Source: an uncultured Bacteroidia bacterium (lineage in GTDB: Bacteria > Bacteroidota > Bacteroidia > Bacteroidales > CAJPTX01). Taken from it: 64,000 nucleotides of DNA. Position 1 is the stretch's first letter; the number at the start of each line of letters is the position of its first letter. Under the pieces are notes generated by a model, which saw only the letters and a list, made by a program, of their open reading frames with translations, was not told the origin of the DNA and searched no databases. Shown here piece by piece: positions 35,962 to 44,212 of the stretch. The DNA lies in assembly GCA_947252645.1 (NCBI GenBank), contig CAMXWF010000015.1, positions 11,427-75,426 of the forward strand, in the 5' to 3' direction. Made by a program: the position numbers and the translations under genes.

Positions 35962-37191
35962 CTAGGGCTTTGCGGGGCGCGCGGGGCCAGGCAGGAGCTG
36001 CTGGAGCAGGCCCTGGTAGAGCAGCTGGTAGGCCTGCTGGAGCCGGGCGTAGCGGCCCGAGGCGGCGTGGGCGAGCCCCTCGGCGCGCACGAGCACGTCG
36101 GCGATGGCGCGCTGCTCCTGCAGGGTGGGCGGCAGCAGCAGGGGCAGGGCGGAGAGGTAGCGGATATAGTGTCGCTGGTGCTCCCGCGGCTTTAACCGTA
36201 GGGATTGGATTAAGTAGTAATAGAACCGGAGGCATGCGCCTTCCCTAGGCGTCAGGATCTTTATGGCGCTCGATTTCACCTTGAAAGGGAAGTCTACGTA
36301 CTTCACATCCATGGTGAAATCATCCAGGAGGATACACTCCCCCTTGCTGTACACACCTTCCTTCTCATGCGTATAGCCGAGGATGAGGGATTTATTGGCG
36401 GTCAGCACGGGGACCAGCGCGGTATCCAGGCTGTAATCTGCACTATGCACGATGTAGGGCCCCGGCTGCTGGTAGTCTAGATTCTCCCCCAGGGTGGTTT
36501 TTCGCCAGGGGCCCTGGAAGCCGGGGAGGCGGCGCGAGGGCAGGTGGGTGGGCTGGCTGGGGCTGGGCAGGAGCTGCTGGAGCAGGCCCTGGTAGAGGGC
36601 CTGGTGGCGCTGCGCGGCCCGCTGCGCGGCCCGCTGCGCAGCCTCGGCGCGCGCGAGCACGTCGGCGAGGGCGCGCTGCTCCTGGAGGGTGGGCGGCAGC
36701 AGCAGGGGCAGGGAGGCGAGATCCGCTACTCGTATTCGGGGGAACGCAGTGCCTGATGCCATTCGCATTAAATCCGCTTTACGCGTTTGCAAAAGGCAGT
36801 AAATGAAATCGCTGCAGTTCCTGTTCTGGTCCAGTATTAATGCTGATAGTTGCTGGTTGCAAGCACATGCCTCAGCGGTTATGGCCAGCTCACCAATGGT
36901 AGCCGTTGTTGATAGGAGTATAGAGCTTGGGGGGATGAGCTTGGCCTTGGAATGGCTGAGGGCATGCTCGGTAATGGTGCGCTGGCTGGGTCCCACGTAG
37001 CGCCCCTGCTTGAAGTCGGCCAGGGTGTACCAAGGGATAGTGCCGCCCCAGTAGTCGGGGTTGGTAGTTGGCGGGGTGCCTCCGCCCTGGATGGTGGCAA
37101 TCTCCCCCAGGGTGGTTTTTTGCCAGGGGCCGTGGAAGCCGGGGAGGCGGCGCGGGGGCAGGGGGGCGGGCTGGCTGGGGCTCTCGGGCAT
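35962..37191 (-). CDS. hsdS: Type I restriction-modification specificity subunit
   Basis: Determines the DNA sequence recognised by the type I enzyme. From ATG 37191 there are 409 residues: two target-recognition domains each followed by a conserved helical region. The two halves repeat each other (RRLPGFHGPWQKTTLGE and RRLPGFQGPWRKTTLGE; LPLLLPPTLQEQRALADVL and LPLLLPPTLQEQRAIADVL; YQGLLQQLLP twice). The central spacer helix holds a threefold AAQR repeat. The TRDs themselves differ, so the target is bipartite. The frame extends to ATG 37254, but that stretch includes a -7-like TACCTTCG (37217-37224). Unlike most loci, hsdS is divergent from hsdR and hsdM. Confidence 0.9.
   Translation of the reverse strand: MPESPSQPAPLPPRRLPGFHGPWQKTTLGEIATIQGGGTPPTTNPDYWGGTIPWYTLADFKQGRYVGPSQRTITEHALSHSKAKLIPPSSILLSTTATIGELAITAEACACNQQLSALILDQNRNCSDFIYCLLQTRKADLMRMASGTAFPRIRVADLASLPLLLPPTLQEQRALADVLARAEAAQRAAQRAAQRHQALYQGLLQQLLPSPSQPTHLPSRRLPGFQGPWRKTTLGENLDYQQPGPYIVHSADYSLDTALVPVLTANKSLILGYTHEKEGVYSKGECILLDDFTMDVKYVDFPFKVKSSAIKILTPREGACLRFYYYLIQSLRLKPREHQRHYIRYLSALPLLLPPTLQEQRAIADVLVRAEGLAHAASGRYARLQQAYQLLYQGLLQQLLPGPARPAKP
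35990..36149. repeat. Downstream copies of the hsdS direct repeats
   Basis: Holds the second copies of two repeats: 35990-36021 is identical over 32 nt to 36566-36597, and 36078-36149 matches 36642-36713 with 3 mismatches in 72. They encode the helical conserved regions after each TRD. Confidence 0.85.
36483..36564. repeat. hsdS direct repeat, central copy
   Basis: 82 nt that match 37101-37182 with about 5 mismatches. Each copy encodes the PGF-GPW-KTTLGE segment that precedes a target-recognition domain. Confidence 0.85.
36607..36642 (-). repeat. 12-bp tandem repeat (three units) in the hsdS spacer helix
   Basis: Three nearly identical 12-bp units, each encoding Ala-Ala-Gln-Arg, lie in the helix joining the two target-recognition domains. 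In EcoR124-type enzymes the number of a 4-residue repeat at this place sets the gap length of the recognised sequence. Confidence 0.8.
37101..37182. repeat. hsdS direct repeat, N-terminal copy
   Basis: Partner of 36483-36564, in the same orientation; recombination between them would remove the first target-recognition domain. Confidence 0.85.
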
Positions 37192-37216
37192 GGGAGGGGC
37201 GCTTGGTTTGCGCCCG

Positions 37217-37246
37217 CGAAGGTAGGGGGAAATATTCGTAATTTCG
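37217..37246. promoter_or_regulatory. Possible divergent hsdS/hsdR promoter region
   Basis: TACCTTCG on the minus strand (37224-37217) and TAATTTCG on the plus strand (37239-37246) each differ by one base from TAnnTTTG and lie about 26 nt before the hsdS ATG 37191 and the hsdR ATG 37273. Neither has a TTG at 19 nt, so this is tentative. Confidence 0.35.
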
Positions 37247-37272
37247 TCAGGCATTCAAGCGGGAGGGCGAGC

Positions 37273-40200
37273 ATGGCAAGTGGGACAAGGCAGCGCACAG
37301 AGGAAGAGCTGGAGCTGCGATTCGTGCGGCAGCTGGAGGAGCTGGGGTGGGTGTATCGGGAGGACATCAGGGATGGAGAGGGCCTAGAGGAGAACTTTTT
37401 TCAGCTTCTCGGGGCCCGGCTGCAGCACCAGCTCACGGCGTCGGAGCGCCAGAGGGTGCTGCAGCAGCTGGTGAGGGCCGATGTGTTCGAGGCCTCAAAA
37501 CTGCTGCGTAGGCCGCAGGAGCTGGTGCTGGACGATGGTTCGCGGCGCACCTACACTCTTTTCCGCCAGGATAAGTGGTGCGAGAACACCTTCGAGGTGT
37601 GCCACCAGGTGCGGCTGAATACGCGCAACAGCCAGGTGCGCTTCGATGTGGTGCTCCTAGTCAATGGCTTGCCCTTGGCGCAGGTGGAGCTCAAGGCGTT
37701 TGGCCGGAGTCCGAAGGAGGCCATGAAGCAGATCGTGGGCTACAAGCAGGAGGCGGAATCGCCCTATGGCCGCACGTTGTTCTGCTACGTGCAGCTCTTC
37801 ATAGTGAGCAATGGGGGCAGCACGTACTACTTTGCGCACAACAACGCGGAGCATTTCCACTTCGATGCGCGGGAGGAGGTGCTACCGTGGTATCAGTTTG
37901 CCGATGAGAACAACCAGAAGCTGACGGCCCTCACGGCGTTTACGGATCGTCTGCTACCGCCCTGCATGTTTGGGGAGTTCATGGCGCGCTACGTGGTGCT
38001 GGAGGAGGTGGCGCACCGCTTGGTGCTGCTGCGCCCCTACCAGATCTACGCGGTGCGCCGGATCGTGGAGCGTGTGGTAGACAATGCGGGCGGGGGCTAC
38101 ATCTGGCATACCACGGGGAGCGGGAAGACGCTGACCTCCTTCAAGGTCTCCACGCTCATCCGGGAGCTGCCGGAGGTGGCCAAGTGCGTGTTCGTGGTGG
38201 ACAGGAAGGATCTGGACGTACAGACGCAGCAGGAGTTCAATCGCTTTCAGCAAAACTGCGTGGCGCCCAACGCAAGCACGCAGGAGCTGGTGGCGCGGCT
38301 GGCCTCGGAGGATAGGGACAACAAGGTGATCGTGACCACCATCCAGAAGCTGGGCTTGGCGCTCAAGCAGCCAGAGAGCCGGCGCCGGCTTGCCTCGCTG
38401 GGGCAGCGGCGGGTGGTGCTGATCTTCGATGAGTGCCACCGGTCGCAGTTCGGCGAGTGGCACGCCTCCATCCGGGAGTTCTTCCCTCGGGCGCAGCTTT
38501 TCGGCTTCACGGGGACGCCCATCTTCGCGGAGAACTCCAGCACGCGGGCCGTAGGGCGCGCGAGCCACGTGAAGCCCCTCACCACCGGGGAGCTCTTTGG
38601 TGCGCAGCTGCACGCCTACACCATCAAGGATGCCATAGCCGATGGCACGGTGCTTCGCTTCCACATCGACTACACGCGCATGGTGCCTAAGGGCTGGCAG
38701 GACGACCAGCCCCAGGCAACGGACGTGGCCGCCCCGCCCAAGCGCAAGCGCGACGTGGTGGATTACATTCTGCGGCACCACGATGCCCTGACCCGCACGC
38801 GGCAGTACAATGCCCTGCTGGCCACGGCCTCCATAGACGATGCCCTGGAGTACTACCGTCTGTTCGCCAAGGTGCAAGCCGAGCGGCAGGCGGCCTTGCC
38901 TGGCTACCGGCCCCTGCGGGTGGCCTGCCTGTTCACGCCGCCGCCAGGGGTGTCGGAGGTGGCGCGGGAGCTCCAAGAGGACACGGCCCAGGAGCAGGAC
39001 GACTGGCGCGAGCGGGTGGCGGAGAAGCAGACTGGGCTGGAGCAGGCCATCATGCACTACAACGCGCAGTATGGGTGCCGCTTCACGCTGGGGGAGTTCG
39101 AGGGGTACTACTGCGACGTGCAGGCGCGGCTCCGGCTGCAAAGCCGAGCCATGGCGCGGGGGATGCAGGATAAGCTGGTGGACGTGGTCATCGTGGTGGA
39201 CATGCTGCTCACGGGCTTCAATGCGCCCTACCTCAACACGCTCTACGTAGACAAGCCGCTGCGCTACCATGGGCTTATCCAGGCCTTCTCGCGCACCAAT
39301 CGGGTGGTGAACGCAACTAAGCCTTTTGGGAATATTGTATGCTTTCGGGCCCTGCGAGCGGGCGTGGACGAGGCGCTGCGCATGTTTGCCGATTCCAACG
39401 TTACCCTAGAGCAGCGGATCTGGGTGGTGCCCGACCCGGAGACGAAGCTCATGGAGGCCAAGGAGTCTGTGCAGACCTTGCTCGACGTCCTCGGCATACC
39501 AGCTCCCCACGCGGGGCCGCCTGCGTGGGGCATGGTGGCCGACGGGGCGGGTAGGTATACCGTTTCGGAGGGGCGGGCGCAGATGCTTTTGGCCGAGCAG
39601 GTGGCACAGCGGGTGCAGAACCTGAAGAGCGAAAAGACCCAAGACGACTTCGTGGCTGCGTTCCGCAAGGTGCAACGCGATAAGATGGAGCTCTCGCAGT
39701 ACTCCGACCTGACGGAGGCGCAGCGCGCTGAGATGAACAGCCTGTTCCCGCCACGCTGCATGGAGGCCCTCAAGGGCGAATACCTGCGGATATACCATGC
39801 GCGGCAACAGCGCAAGAAGCAGGCGGCTACGGCGGTTGGGCCCTCGTGGAAGGATACGCCCGCGGAGGAGGAGATGGCGCAAGAGGATTTTGAGCTGGCG
39901 CTCTTCTCGTCGATAGAGACGACCTACGACTACCTCATGGAGCTGCTGGCCACCTGGACGCAAGAAGCGCAGCTGGAGCTCCGCCGTAGCGAGATGATTG
40001 CGCGGCTGAAGGAGTCGCCCGACTTTCAGGACGATGCAGACCTCGCGGCGCCCTTTGTGGACGAGCTCATGGAGCAGCACCGCGGCTACACCAAGACCGA
40101 GGTGGATGCGGCGTTTGAGGCCTTTCGCCGTCAACGCCGCACGGAGGCCCTGGCGGCGTTTGCCCAAGCCCATGGGCTGGACGCGCAGAAGCTGGCGGCG

Positions 40201-40383
40201 TTCGTGGAGAGTACGCGTCGCGATGGGCTCATCGACATCAAGACCCTAGAGACCCTGCTGGGCCTAGAGCGTATGTCCATCAAGGAGCGCATGGCGCAGA
40301 GCGCCTCGCAGCGGGAGTTCTGCCGCCTATTGTCGCGCGCCATGCCCGAGGTACAGATCCGCAATCTCAAGAATTTTCAGTAA
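37273..40383 (+). CDS. hsdR: Type I restriction endonuclease, motor/nuclease subunit R
   Basis: ATP-driven translocase and endonuclease of the type I complex. From ATG 37273 there are 1036 residues, a normal length. The N-terminal PD-(D/E)xK nuclease shows RFDVVLLVNGLPLAQVELKAF (Asp125, Glu139, Lys141). The helicase part has Walker A TTGSGKT (280-286), DECHRSQFG (from 386), FGFTGTPIF and the late motif IQAFSRTNRV. A C-terminal helical domain should bind HsdM/HsdS. The open frame extends back to 36952 but that is antisense to hsdS. hsdM follows after 6 bp. Confidence 0.93.
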   Translation: MASGTRQRTEEELELRFVRQLEELGWVYREDIRDGEGLEENFFQLLGARLQHQLTASERQRVLQQLVRADVFEASKLLRRPQELVLDDGSRRTYTLFRQDKWCENTFEVCHQVRLNTRNSQVRFDVVLLVNGLPLAQVELKAFGRSPKEAMKQIVGYKQEAESPYGRTLFCYVQLFIVSNGGSTYYFAHNNAEHFHFDAREEVLPWYQFADENNQKLTALTAFTDRLLPPCMFGEFMARYVVLEEVAHRLVLLRPYQIYAVRRIVERVVDNAGGGYIWHTTGSGKTLTSFKVSTLIRELPEVAKCVFVVDRKDLDVQTQQEFNRFQQNCVAPNASTQELVARLASEDRDNKVIVTTIQKLGLALKQPESRRRLASLGQRRVVLIFDECHRSQFGEWHASIREFFPRAQLFGFTGTPIFAENSSTRAVGRASHVKPLTTGELFGAQLHAYTIKDAIADGTVLRFHIDYTRMVPKGWQDDQPQATDVAAPPKRKRDVVDYILRHHDALTRTRQYNALLATASIDDALEYYRLFAKVQAERQAALPGYRPLRVACLFTPPPGVSEVARELQEDTAQEQDDWRERVAEKQTGLEQAIMHYNAQYGCRFTLGEFEGYYCDVQARLRLQSRAMARGMQDKLVDVVIVVDMLLTGFNAPYLNTLYVDKPLRYHGLIQAFSRTNRVVNATKPFGNIVCFRALRAGVDEALRMFADSNVTLEQRIWVVPDPETKLMEAKESVQTLLDVLGIPAPHAGPPAWGMVADGAGRYTVSEGRAQMLLAEQVAQRVQNLKSEKTQDDFVAAFRKVQRDKMELSQYSDLTEAQRAEMNSLFPPRCMEALKGEYLRIYHARQQRKKQAATAVGPSWKDTPAEEEMAQEDFELALFSSIETTYDYLMELLATWTQEAQLELRRSEMIARLKESPDFQDDADLAAPFVDELMEQHRGYTKTEVDAAFEAFRRQRRTEALAAFAQAHGLDAQKLAAFVESTRRDGLIDIKTLETLLGLERMSIKERMAQSASQREFCRLLSRAMPEVQIRNLKNFQ

Positions 40384-40389
40384 CAGGCT

Positions 40390-42165
40390 ATGGGTAAGGA
40401 GAAGAAGCAGCAAGAGTTGATAGCGCGGGAGCACGAGAAGCTCGGGCCCGCCCTCTGGCGCGTGGCCGATGCGCTGCGTGGGCAGATGGATGCCGATGCG
40501 TTCAAAGACTACATCCTGGGCTTTCTCTTCCTTCGCTACCTATCGGATGTGTTCTTGACCAGCGCGGAGGAATTGCTGCGCAATGAGGAGGGGAGGTCGG
40601 CCTGGCAGGAGTGGGCCCACGCGCGCATTGCGCAGCAAGGGCTAGCAGAGCAGGCCTGTAGCTTCTATGCGTGGTGGTATCCGCAGCGTGAGGATACGAT
40701 GCAGAAGTACTTCAAGGAGGCCATGATCGGGCGGTTGAATTACTTTCTGTCGCCCTGCCACCTCTGGCCTACGCTCCACGAGGTGGCGCAGGGGCGGATG
40801 GGCGCTGGGGAGCTTCCCGGGCTGCAGCACGACGATGGTAGCCCCCGGACGCTATTGGATCTAGTAACCAGCACCTTGGAGGAGGTGCAAGAGGGCCCCG
40901 AGGGGAAAGGAACCGGTAGGCTCAACGGGGTGTTTGGGAGCCTGGCGCTGGATTCGCCGAAGCTGGGCAGTAGCCTTGATGATCGCAACACGATGGTGAG
41001 TCGGATCGTGCGCAGCCTGGAGGCCGGGCTCCAGGGCACCGATTTCAGCACTTCGGGCGACAGTCTGGGGGACGCTTATGAGTACCTCATCGGGGAGTTT
41101 GCCAGCAGCTCAGGCCGCAAGGCCGGGGAGTTCTACACGCCGCAAGACGTATCGACGGTGCTCTCGCGCATAGTGACCTATGCCCCTGAGCCCTCGGAGG
41201 CGCCACGCAAACGCAGCGGGCTTTGGGTGCTGGACTTTGCCTGCGGCTCGGGTTCGCTGCTGCTCAACGTCTACCGGCACACCAAGCACCACGATGGGGG
41301 GAATAGGATCAGCTGCCTGGTTGGGCAAGAGCGCAACTTCACAACGTATAATTTGGCCCGGATGAACCTGGTGCTCCACGGGGTGAAGCTGGACAATATG
41401 CGCCCGGAGCTGGGGGATTCCTTGGCCATGAAGAACGACTATCTGCGCCCAGAGGGGGGCGAGCCGCGACGGTTCGACATGGTGGTGGCCAATCCGCCCT
41501 TTAGCTTGAAGTGGGAGCCCGAGAGCGGGCTGGAGCACGACCCGCGGTTTGCGCAGTACGGTCTGCCGCCCCGGGGCGCGGCGGACTGGGCTTTTGTACT
41601 GCACGGACTCTACCACCTCAAGGACGATGGCACGATGGCCGTGATAGTGCCCCACGGGGCCCTGTTCCGCGAAGGCGTGGAGCGAGGCATACGCTGCAAG
41701 CTGCTCGAGCAGAACGTGCTCGATGCGGTCATTGCGCTGCCAGATAAGTTGTTCTACTCCACGGGTATCCCCGTGTGCGTGCTGGTAATGCGCCGTTGCC
41801 GTCGGGAGGACTACGTGCGCTTCATCGACGCCAGCCGCGGCTACGTCAAGGTGACCAAGCAGAATAGATTGCGGGCGCAGGACGTGGAGCACATCGTGAC
41901 GGCCTGGGCGCAGCGTGAGGACGCCGACGGCAAGCCCCTCGAAGAGGAGGGCTACAGCCGCAACGTGCCGCGCAAGGAGCTACTGGAGGCCGAGGGCAAC
42001 CTGAGTGTCGGCCGGTACATAGGGGCTACCAATGCCGTGCAACCCGTGGACGTGAATGCCGTATTGCGGGACATTGCGCAGCTCGAGGCCGACCGCGCGC
42101 GGGAAACGGCAGAGCTCTACCGCATCCTGGCTGACCTCGGCTTCAAAATGCCCCCTAGTGTGTAG
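40390..42165 (+). CDS. hsdM: Type I restriction-modification DNA methyltransferase subunit M
   Basis: N6-adenine methyltransferase of the type I system, 591 residues. The N-terminal helical domain (AFKDYILGFLFLRYLSD) is followed by the catalytic domain with GEFYTPQDVSTVLSRIV, SAM motif LDFACGSGSLLLNV and the catalytic NPPF in VVANPPFSLKWE. The C-terminus resembles helical HsdS-contacting tails. All residues needed for activity seem present. It is co-transcribed with hsdR; hsdS comes from the opposite strand 3 kb away. Confidence 0.94.
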   Translation: MGKEKKQQELIAREHEKLGPALWRVADALRGQMDADAFKDYILGFLFLRYLSDVFLTSAEELLRNEEGRSAWQEWAHARIAQQGLAEQACSFYAWWYPQREDTMQKYFKEAMIGRLNYFLSPCHLWPTLHEVAQGRMGAGELPGLQHDDGSPRTLLDLVTSTLEEVQEGPEGKGTGRLNGVFGSLALDSPKLGSSLDDRNTMVSRIVRSLEAGLQGTDFSTSGDSLGDAYEYLIGEFASSSGRKAGEFYTPQDVSTVLSRIVTYAPEPSEAPRKRSGLWVLDFACGSGSLLLNVYRHTKHHDGGNRISCLVGQERNFTTYNLARMNLVLHGVKLDNMRPELGDSLAMKNDYLRPEGGEPRRFDMVVANPPFSLKWEPESGLEHDPRFAQYGLPPRGAADWAFVLHGLYHLKDDGTMAVIVPHGALFREGVERGIRCKLLEQNVLDAVIALPDKLFYSTGIPVCVLVMRRCRREDYVRFIDASRGYVKVTKQNRLRAQDVEHIVTAWAQREDADGKPLEEEGYSRNVPRKELLEAEGNLSVGRYIGATNAVQPVDVNAVLRDIAQLEADRARETAELYRILADLGFKMPPSV

Positions 42166-42183
42166 GGGGATGCGGGATGCGCG

Positions 42184-42405
42184 CTATGGCTGCACTAGGA
42201 TGGTGACCTGACCACACTGCACCGTTTCCCCAGGGCGGATTTTGGCGCGCTTTCGGTACTCAGTGATGCCATCGCGGGTTACCGCCCCCTCCATGACCAG
42301 CTCCTGCGCATGGCCACCCGTGGCCGCAAGCCCCGTGGCCTTGAGGAGCTGGATGAGCGGGATGAACTCCTCGTCTTTGAGCTGAAAGGTGATGCTTTTG
42401 CCCAC
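42184..42405 (-). CDS. S4-domain RNA-binding protein (YbcJ/RlbA-like)
   Basis: A small RNA-binding protein of 73 residues starting at GTG 42405: an S4 fold with TFQLKDEEFIPLIQLLKATG, then GGHAQELVMEGAVTRDG and RKRAKIRPGETV. Members bind structured RNA; the role is poorly defined. The GTG overlaps the rpe stop as TAGTG, so it is coupled to rpe. The longer ATG-started frame (to 42528) would overlap rpe by 124 nt and is unlikely. Confidence 0.82.
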   Translation of the reverse strand: MGKSITFQLKDEEFIPLIQLLKATGLAATGGHAQELVMEGAVTRDGITEYRKRAKIRPGETVQCGQVTILVQP

Positions 42406-43079
42406 TACCCTACCCTCCCATTGGCCTCGCGCAGCAGCGCATTCATGGCCTCGCAAGGGTCGGGCTGCGCAAAGGCCGCACTGCCAGCCACCAGGACGTT
42501 GGCCCCCGCCTCTCGCAGTGCCCGGCAATTGCCTAGCCCCACCCCGCCGTCGACTTCTATGCAGGTGGCGAGGCCTTGCTGGTCAATCATGCTGCGCAGC
42601 CGACTGATACGCGCTAGGGTTCTGGGGATGAACTGCTGGCCGCCAAAGCCTGGATTGACGCTCATGACCAGCACTTGGTCGGCCTCTGCGAGGATGTCGA
42701 GCAACAGCTCTGGCGGGGTGTGGGGGTTGATGGCGATGCCAGCCCGCATCCCGTGGGCCCGGATGAGTTGGAGGGTGCGGTGCAGGTGGTCGCAGGCTTC
42801 GTAGTGGACCGTGAGCCGCTGCACGCCGGCCTCGGCAAAGCGCGCCACGTAGCGATCGGGCTGCACGATCATCAGGTGGGCATCGAGAACTTTCCTGGTG
42901 AGCCTGGCTACCGCCTCTACCACGGGAAAGCCGTAGGAGATGTTGGGCACGAAGACCCCGTCCATGATGTCGAGGTGGAGCCATTGAGCTTGGCTTAGCT
43001 CAAATTGCTCCACGCTGCTGGCCAGATGCGCAAAATCGGCCGAGAGCAGCGAGGGCGCGAGCAGGCATTCATTTTCCAT
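42405..43079 (-). CDS. rpe: Ribulose-phosphate 3-epimerase
   Basis: Interconverts ribulose-5-phosphate and xylulose-5-phosphate in the pentose phosphate pathway. From ATG 43079 there are 224 residues forming a TIM barrel: LAPSLLSADFAHL at the start, HLDIMDGVFVPNIS with the metal-binding His and catalytic Asp, HLMIVQPDRYV, VMSVNPGFGGQQFIP and the second Asp in EVDGGVG. The upstream ATG at 43118 would overlap recX by 16 nt and adds residues with no match to the family. Confidence 0.94.
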   Translation of the reverse strand: MENECLLAPSLLSADFAHLASSVEQFELSQAQWLHLDIMDGVFVPNISYGFPVVEAVARLTRKVLDAHLMIVQPDRYVARFAEAGVQRLTVHYEACDHLHRTLQLIRAHGMRAGIAINPHTPPELLLDILAEADQVLVMSVNPGFGGQQFIPRTLARISRLRSMIDQQGLATCIEVDGGVGLGNCRALREAGANVLVAGSAAFAQPDPCEAMNALLREANGRVG

Positions 43080-43102
43080 AGCAGTGATTTCCCAGTAGGG
43101 GG

Positions 43103-43636
43103 CTATCCATCGTTGCAATCCATGGGCTCCTCAGGAAGCCCAGTGGGCTCAAATCTCCCGGCTGGCAGCAGGGCTTGGAGTATGCTTTTGACCTCCTGAA
43201 AGCCATAGCCTTTCCTAATAGCCATGGCCAGCAGTTTTTGGCGAGCCGCTGGGCGGGCCACCTCATCGCCAAGCTGCTTGATGCGCTTCTGTAGCAGTAG
43301 GCGCAGCGTTTCGGCGACCCGTTCGGGCGCTAGGGCGGCCAAGGCCTCCTGGATGTAGGGCTCGTCAATTTTTTTGGCCTTCAGGGCTGCGACAATGCGG
43401 TGGGGTCCCCAGCCTTCAAAGCGGTGCTTGTCGGCGGCAAAGGCTAGCGCATAGCGTTGGTCGGAGAGGAAATTCTGCTCGGTGAGGGCCTGGAGGATTT
43501 GCTCTATTTGCTGCGACGAGGCCCCAAGCCTCGAGGCCCAAGCCATCACATCGTGCCCGCAGCGCTCGGCCTTGGCGCAGTAGCGCATGGCGCGCTGGAG
43601 CAATTGCTCTGGGGAGATGTCGGGCGTTGGCTGCAT
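43103..43636 (-). CDS. recX: Regulatory protein RecX
   Basis: A RecX-type modulator of RecA filaments, 177 residues, made of three tandem three-helix repeats. Recognisable parts are AMRYCAKAERCGHDVMAWAS, then LTEQNFLSDQRYALAFAADK and GWGPHRIVAALKAKKI. recA is not in this window. It starts 2 bp after the FKBP-like gene and is followed by rpe. Confidence 0.88.
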   Translation of the reverse strand: MQPTPDISPEQLLQRAMRYCAKAERCGHDVMAWASRLGASSQQIEQILQALTEQNFLSDQRYALAFAADKHRFEGWGPHRIVAALKAKKIDEPYIQEALAALAPERVAETLRLLLQKRIKQLGDEVARPAARQKLLAMAIRKGYGFQEVKSILQALLPAGRFEPTGLPEEPMDCNDG

Positions 43637-43638
43637 GG

Positions 43639-44205
43639 CTACTCACCCTGACCGCTTTGCGGGGTGGCGGGGGATAGATGCCAGAGGCAGAGCAGCGGGG
43701 TGTGGGGCTTCACGGCGCCCAATTTCGACTTGGAGAAGGCTAGGTAAGAGGGGATGCCGAGCCAGCCTTCGCCGTTCTGCTGGGCAAAGGCCTGCAGCCC
43801 CATCTCTAGACCCTTGAAGGCCTTGGTGTGCCCATAGACATAGCGCAGGGGTCCCTGGTTGCCCGGGAGTACGCGCAGGTTGTAGGCCTTGGCCCAGGCG
43901 GTATCGTTGGTCTCCAATGGGGTGGCGGTTTGCCCCTTGAGCATAAACAGCACATAGCGCAGCTGCACCGCTTGGCCCTCTTCTGGGGCCATGGGGCGGC
44001 CGGGCTTACTGGGTGCAAAACGCAGGTCACCCTCGTGGTACACCGTGTCGGCCTTGGTTTTTAGGAATTTCTCGAGGTCATCAAGCTGATTTTTGAGTCT
44101 TTCGGCCTCCTGTTCCTTGCCGCAACTAGCCGCACCAGCTAGCAGGATGATACACCACGCCCCCAAGACGGTAGCAGTAAAGGGTATACGCACGCCGGTT
44201 CTCAT
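43639..44205 (-). CDS. FKBP-like lipoprotein, probably degenerate peptidyl-prolyl isomerase
   Basis: From ATG 44205, 188 residues. The lipoprotein signal ends in LAGAASC. A coiled stretch (AERLKNQLDDLEKFLKTKAD) precedes an FKBP-like fold whose last part, GEGWLGIPSYLAFSKSKL and LLCLWHLS, aligns with the usual G...F.IPS.LAYG..G.IPP.S.L.F.VEL. Several residues of the active pocket are replaced, so it may act as a chaperone or not at all. It starts 7 bp after the true FKBP gene. Confidence 0.65.
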   Translation of the reverse strand: MRTGVRIPFTATVLGAWCIILLAGAASCGKEQEAERLKNQLDDLEKFLKTKADTVYHEGDLRFAPSKPGRPMAPEEGQAVQLRYVLFMLKGQTATPLETNDTAWAKAYNLRVLPGNQGPLRYVYGHTKAFKGLEMGLQAFAQQNGEGWLGIPSYLAFSKSKLGAVKPHTPLLCLWHLSPATPQSGQGE

Positions 44206-44212
44206 GGTTTCA

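Noticed and set aside
36952..37272. N-terminal extension of hsdR
   Set aside because: Antisense to hsdS and before the likely promoter; ATG 37273 fits the family length.
37954..39270. 438-codon minus-strand frame opposite hsdR
   Set aside because: Antisense shadow of hsdR with His/Leu/Arg-rich low-complexity translation.
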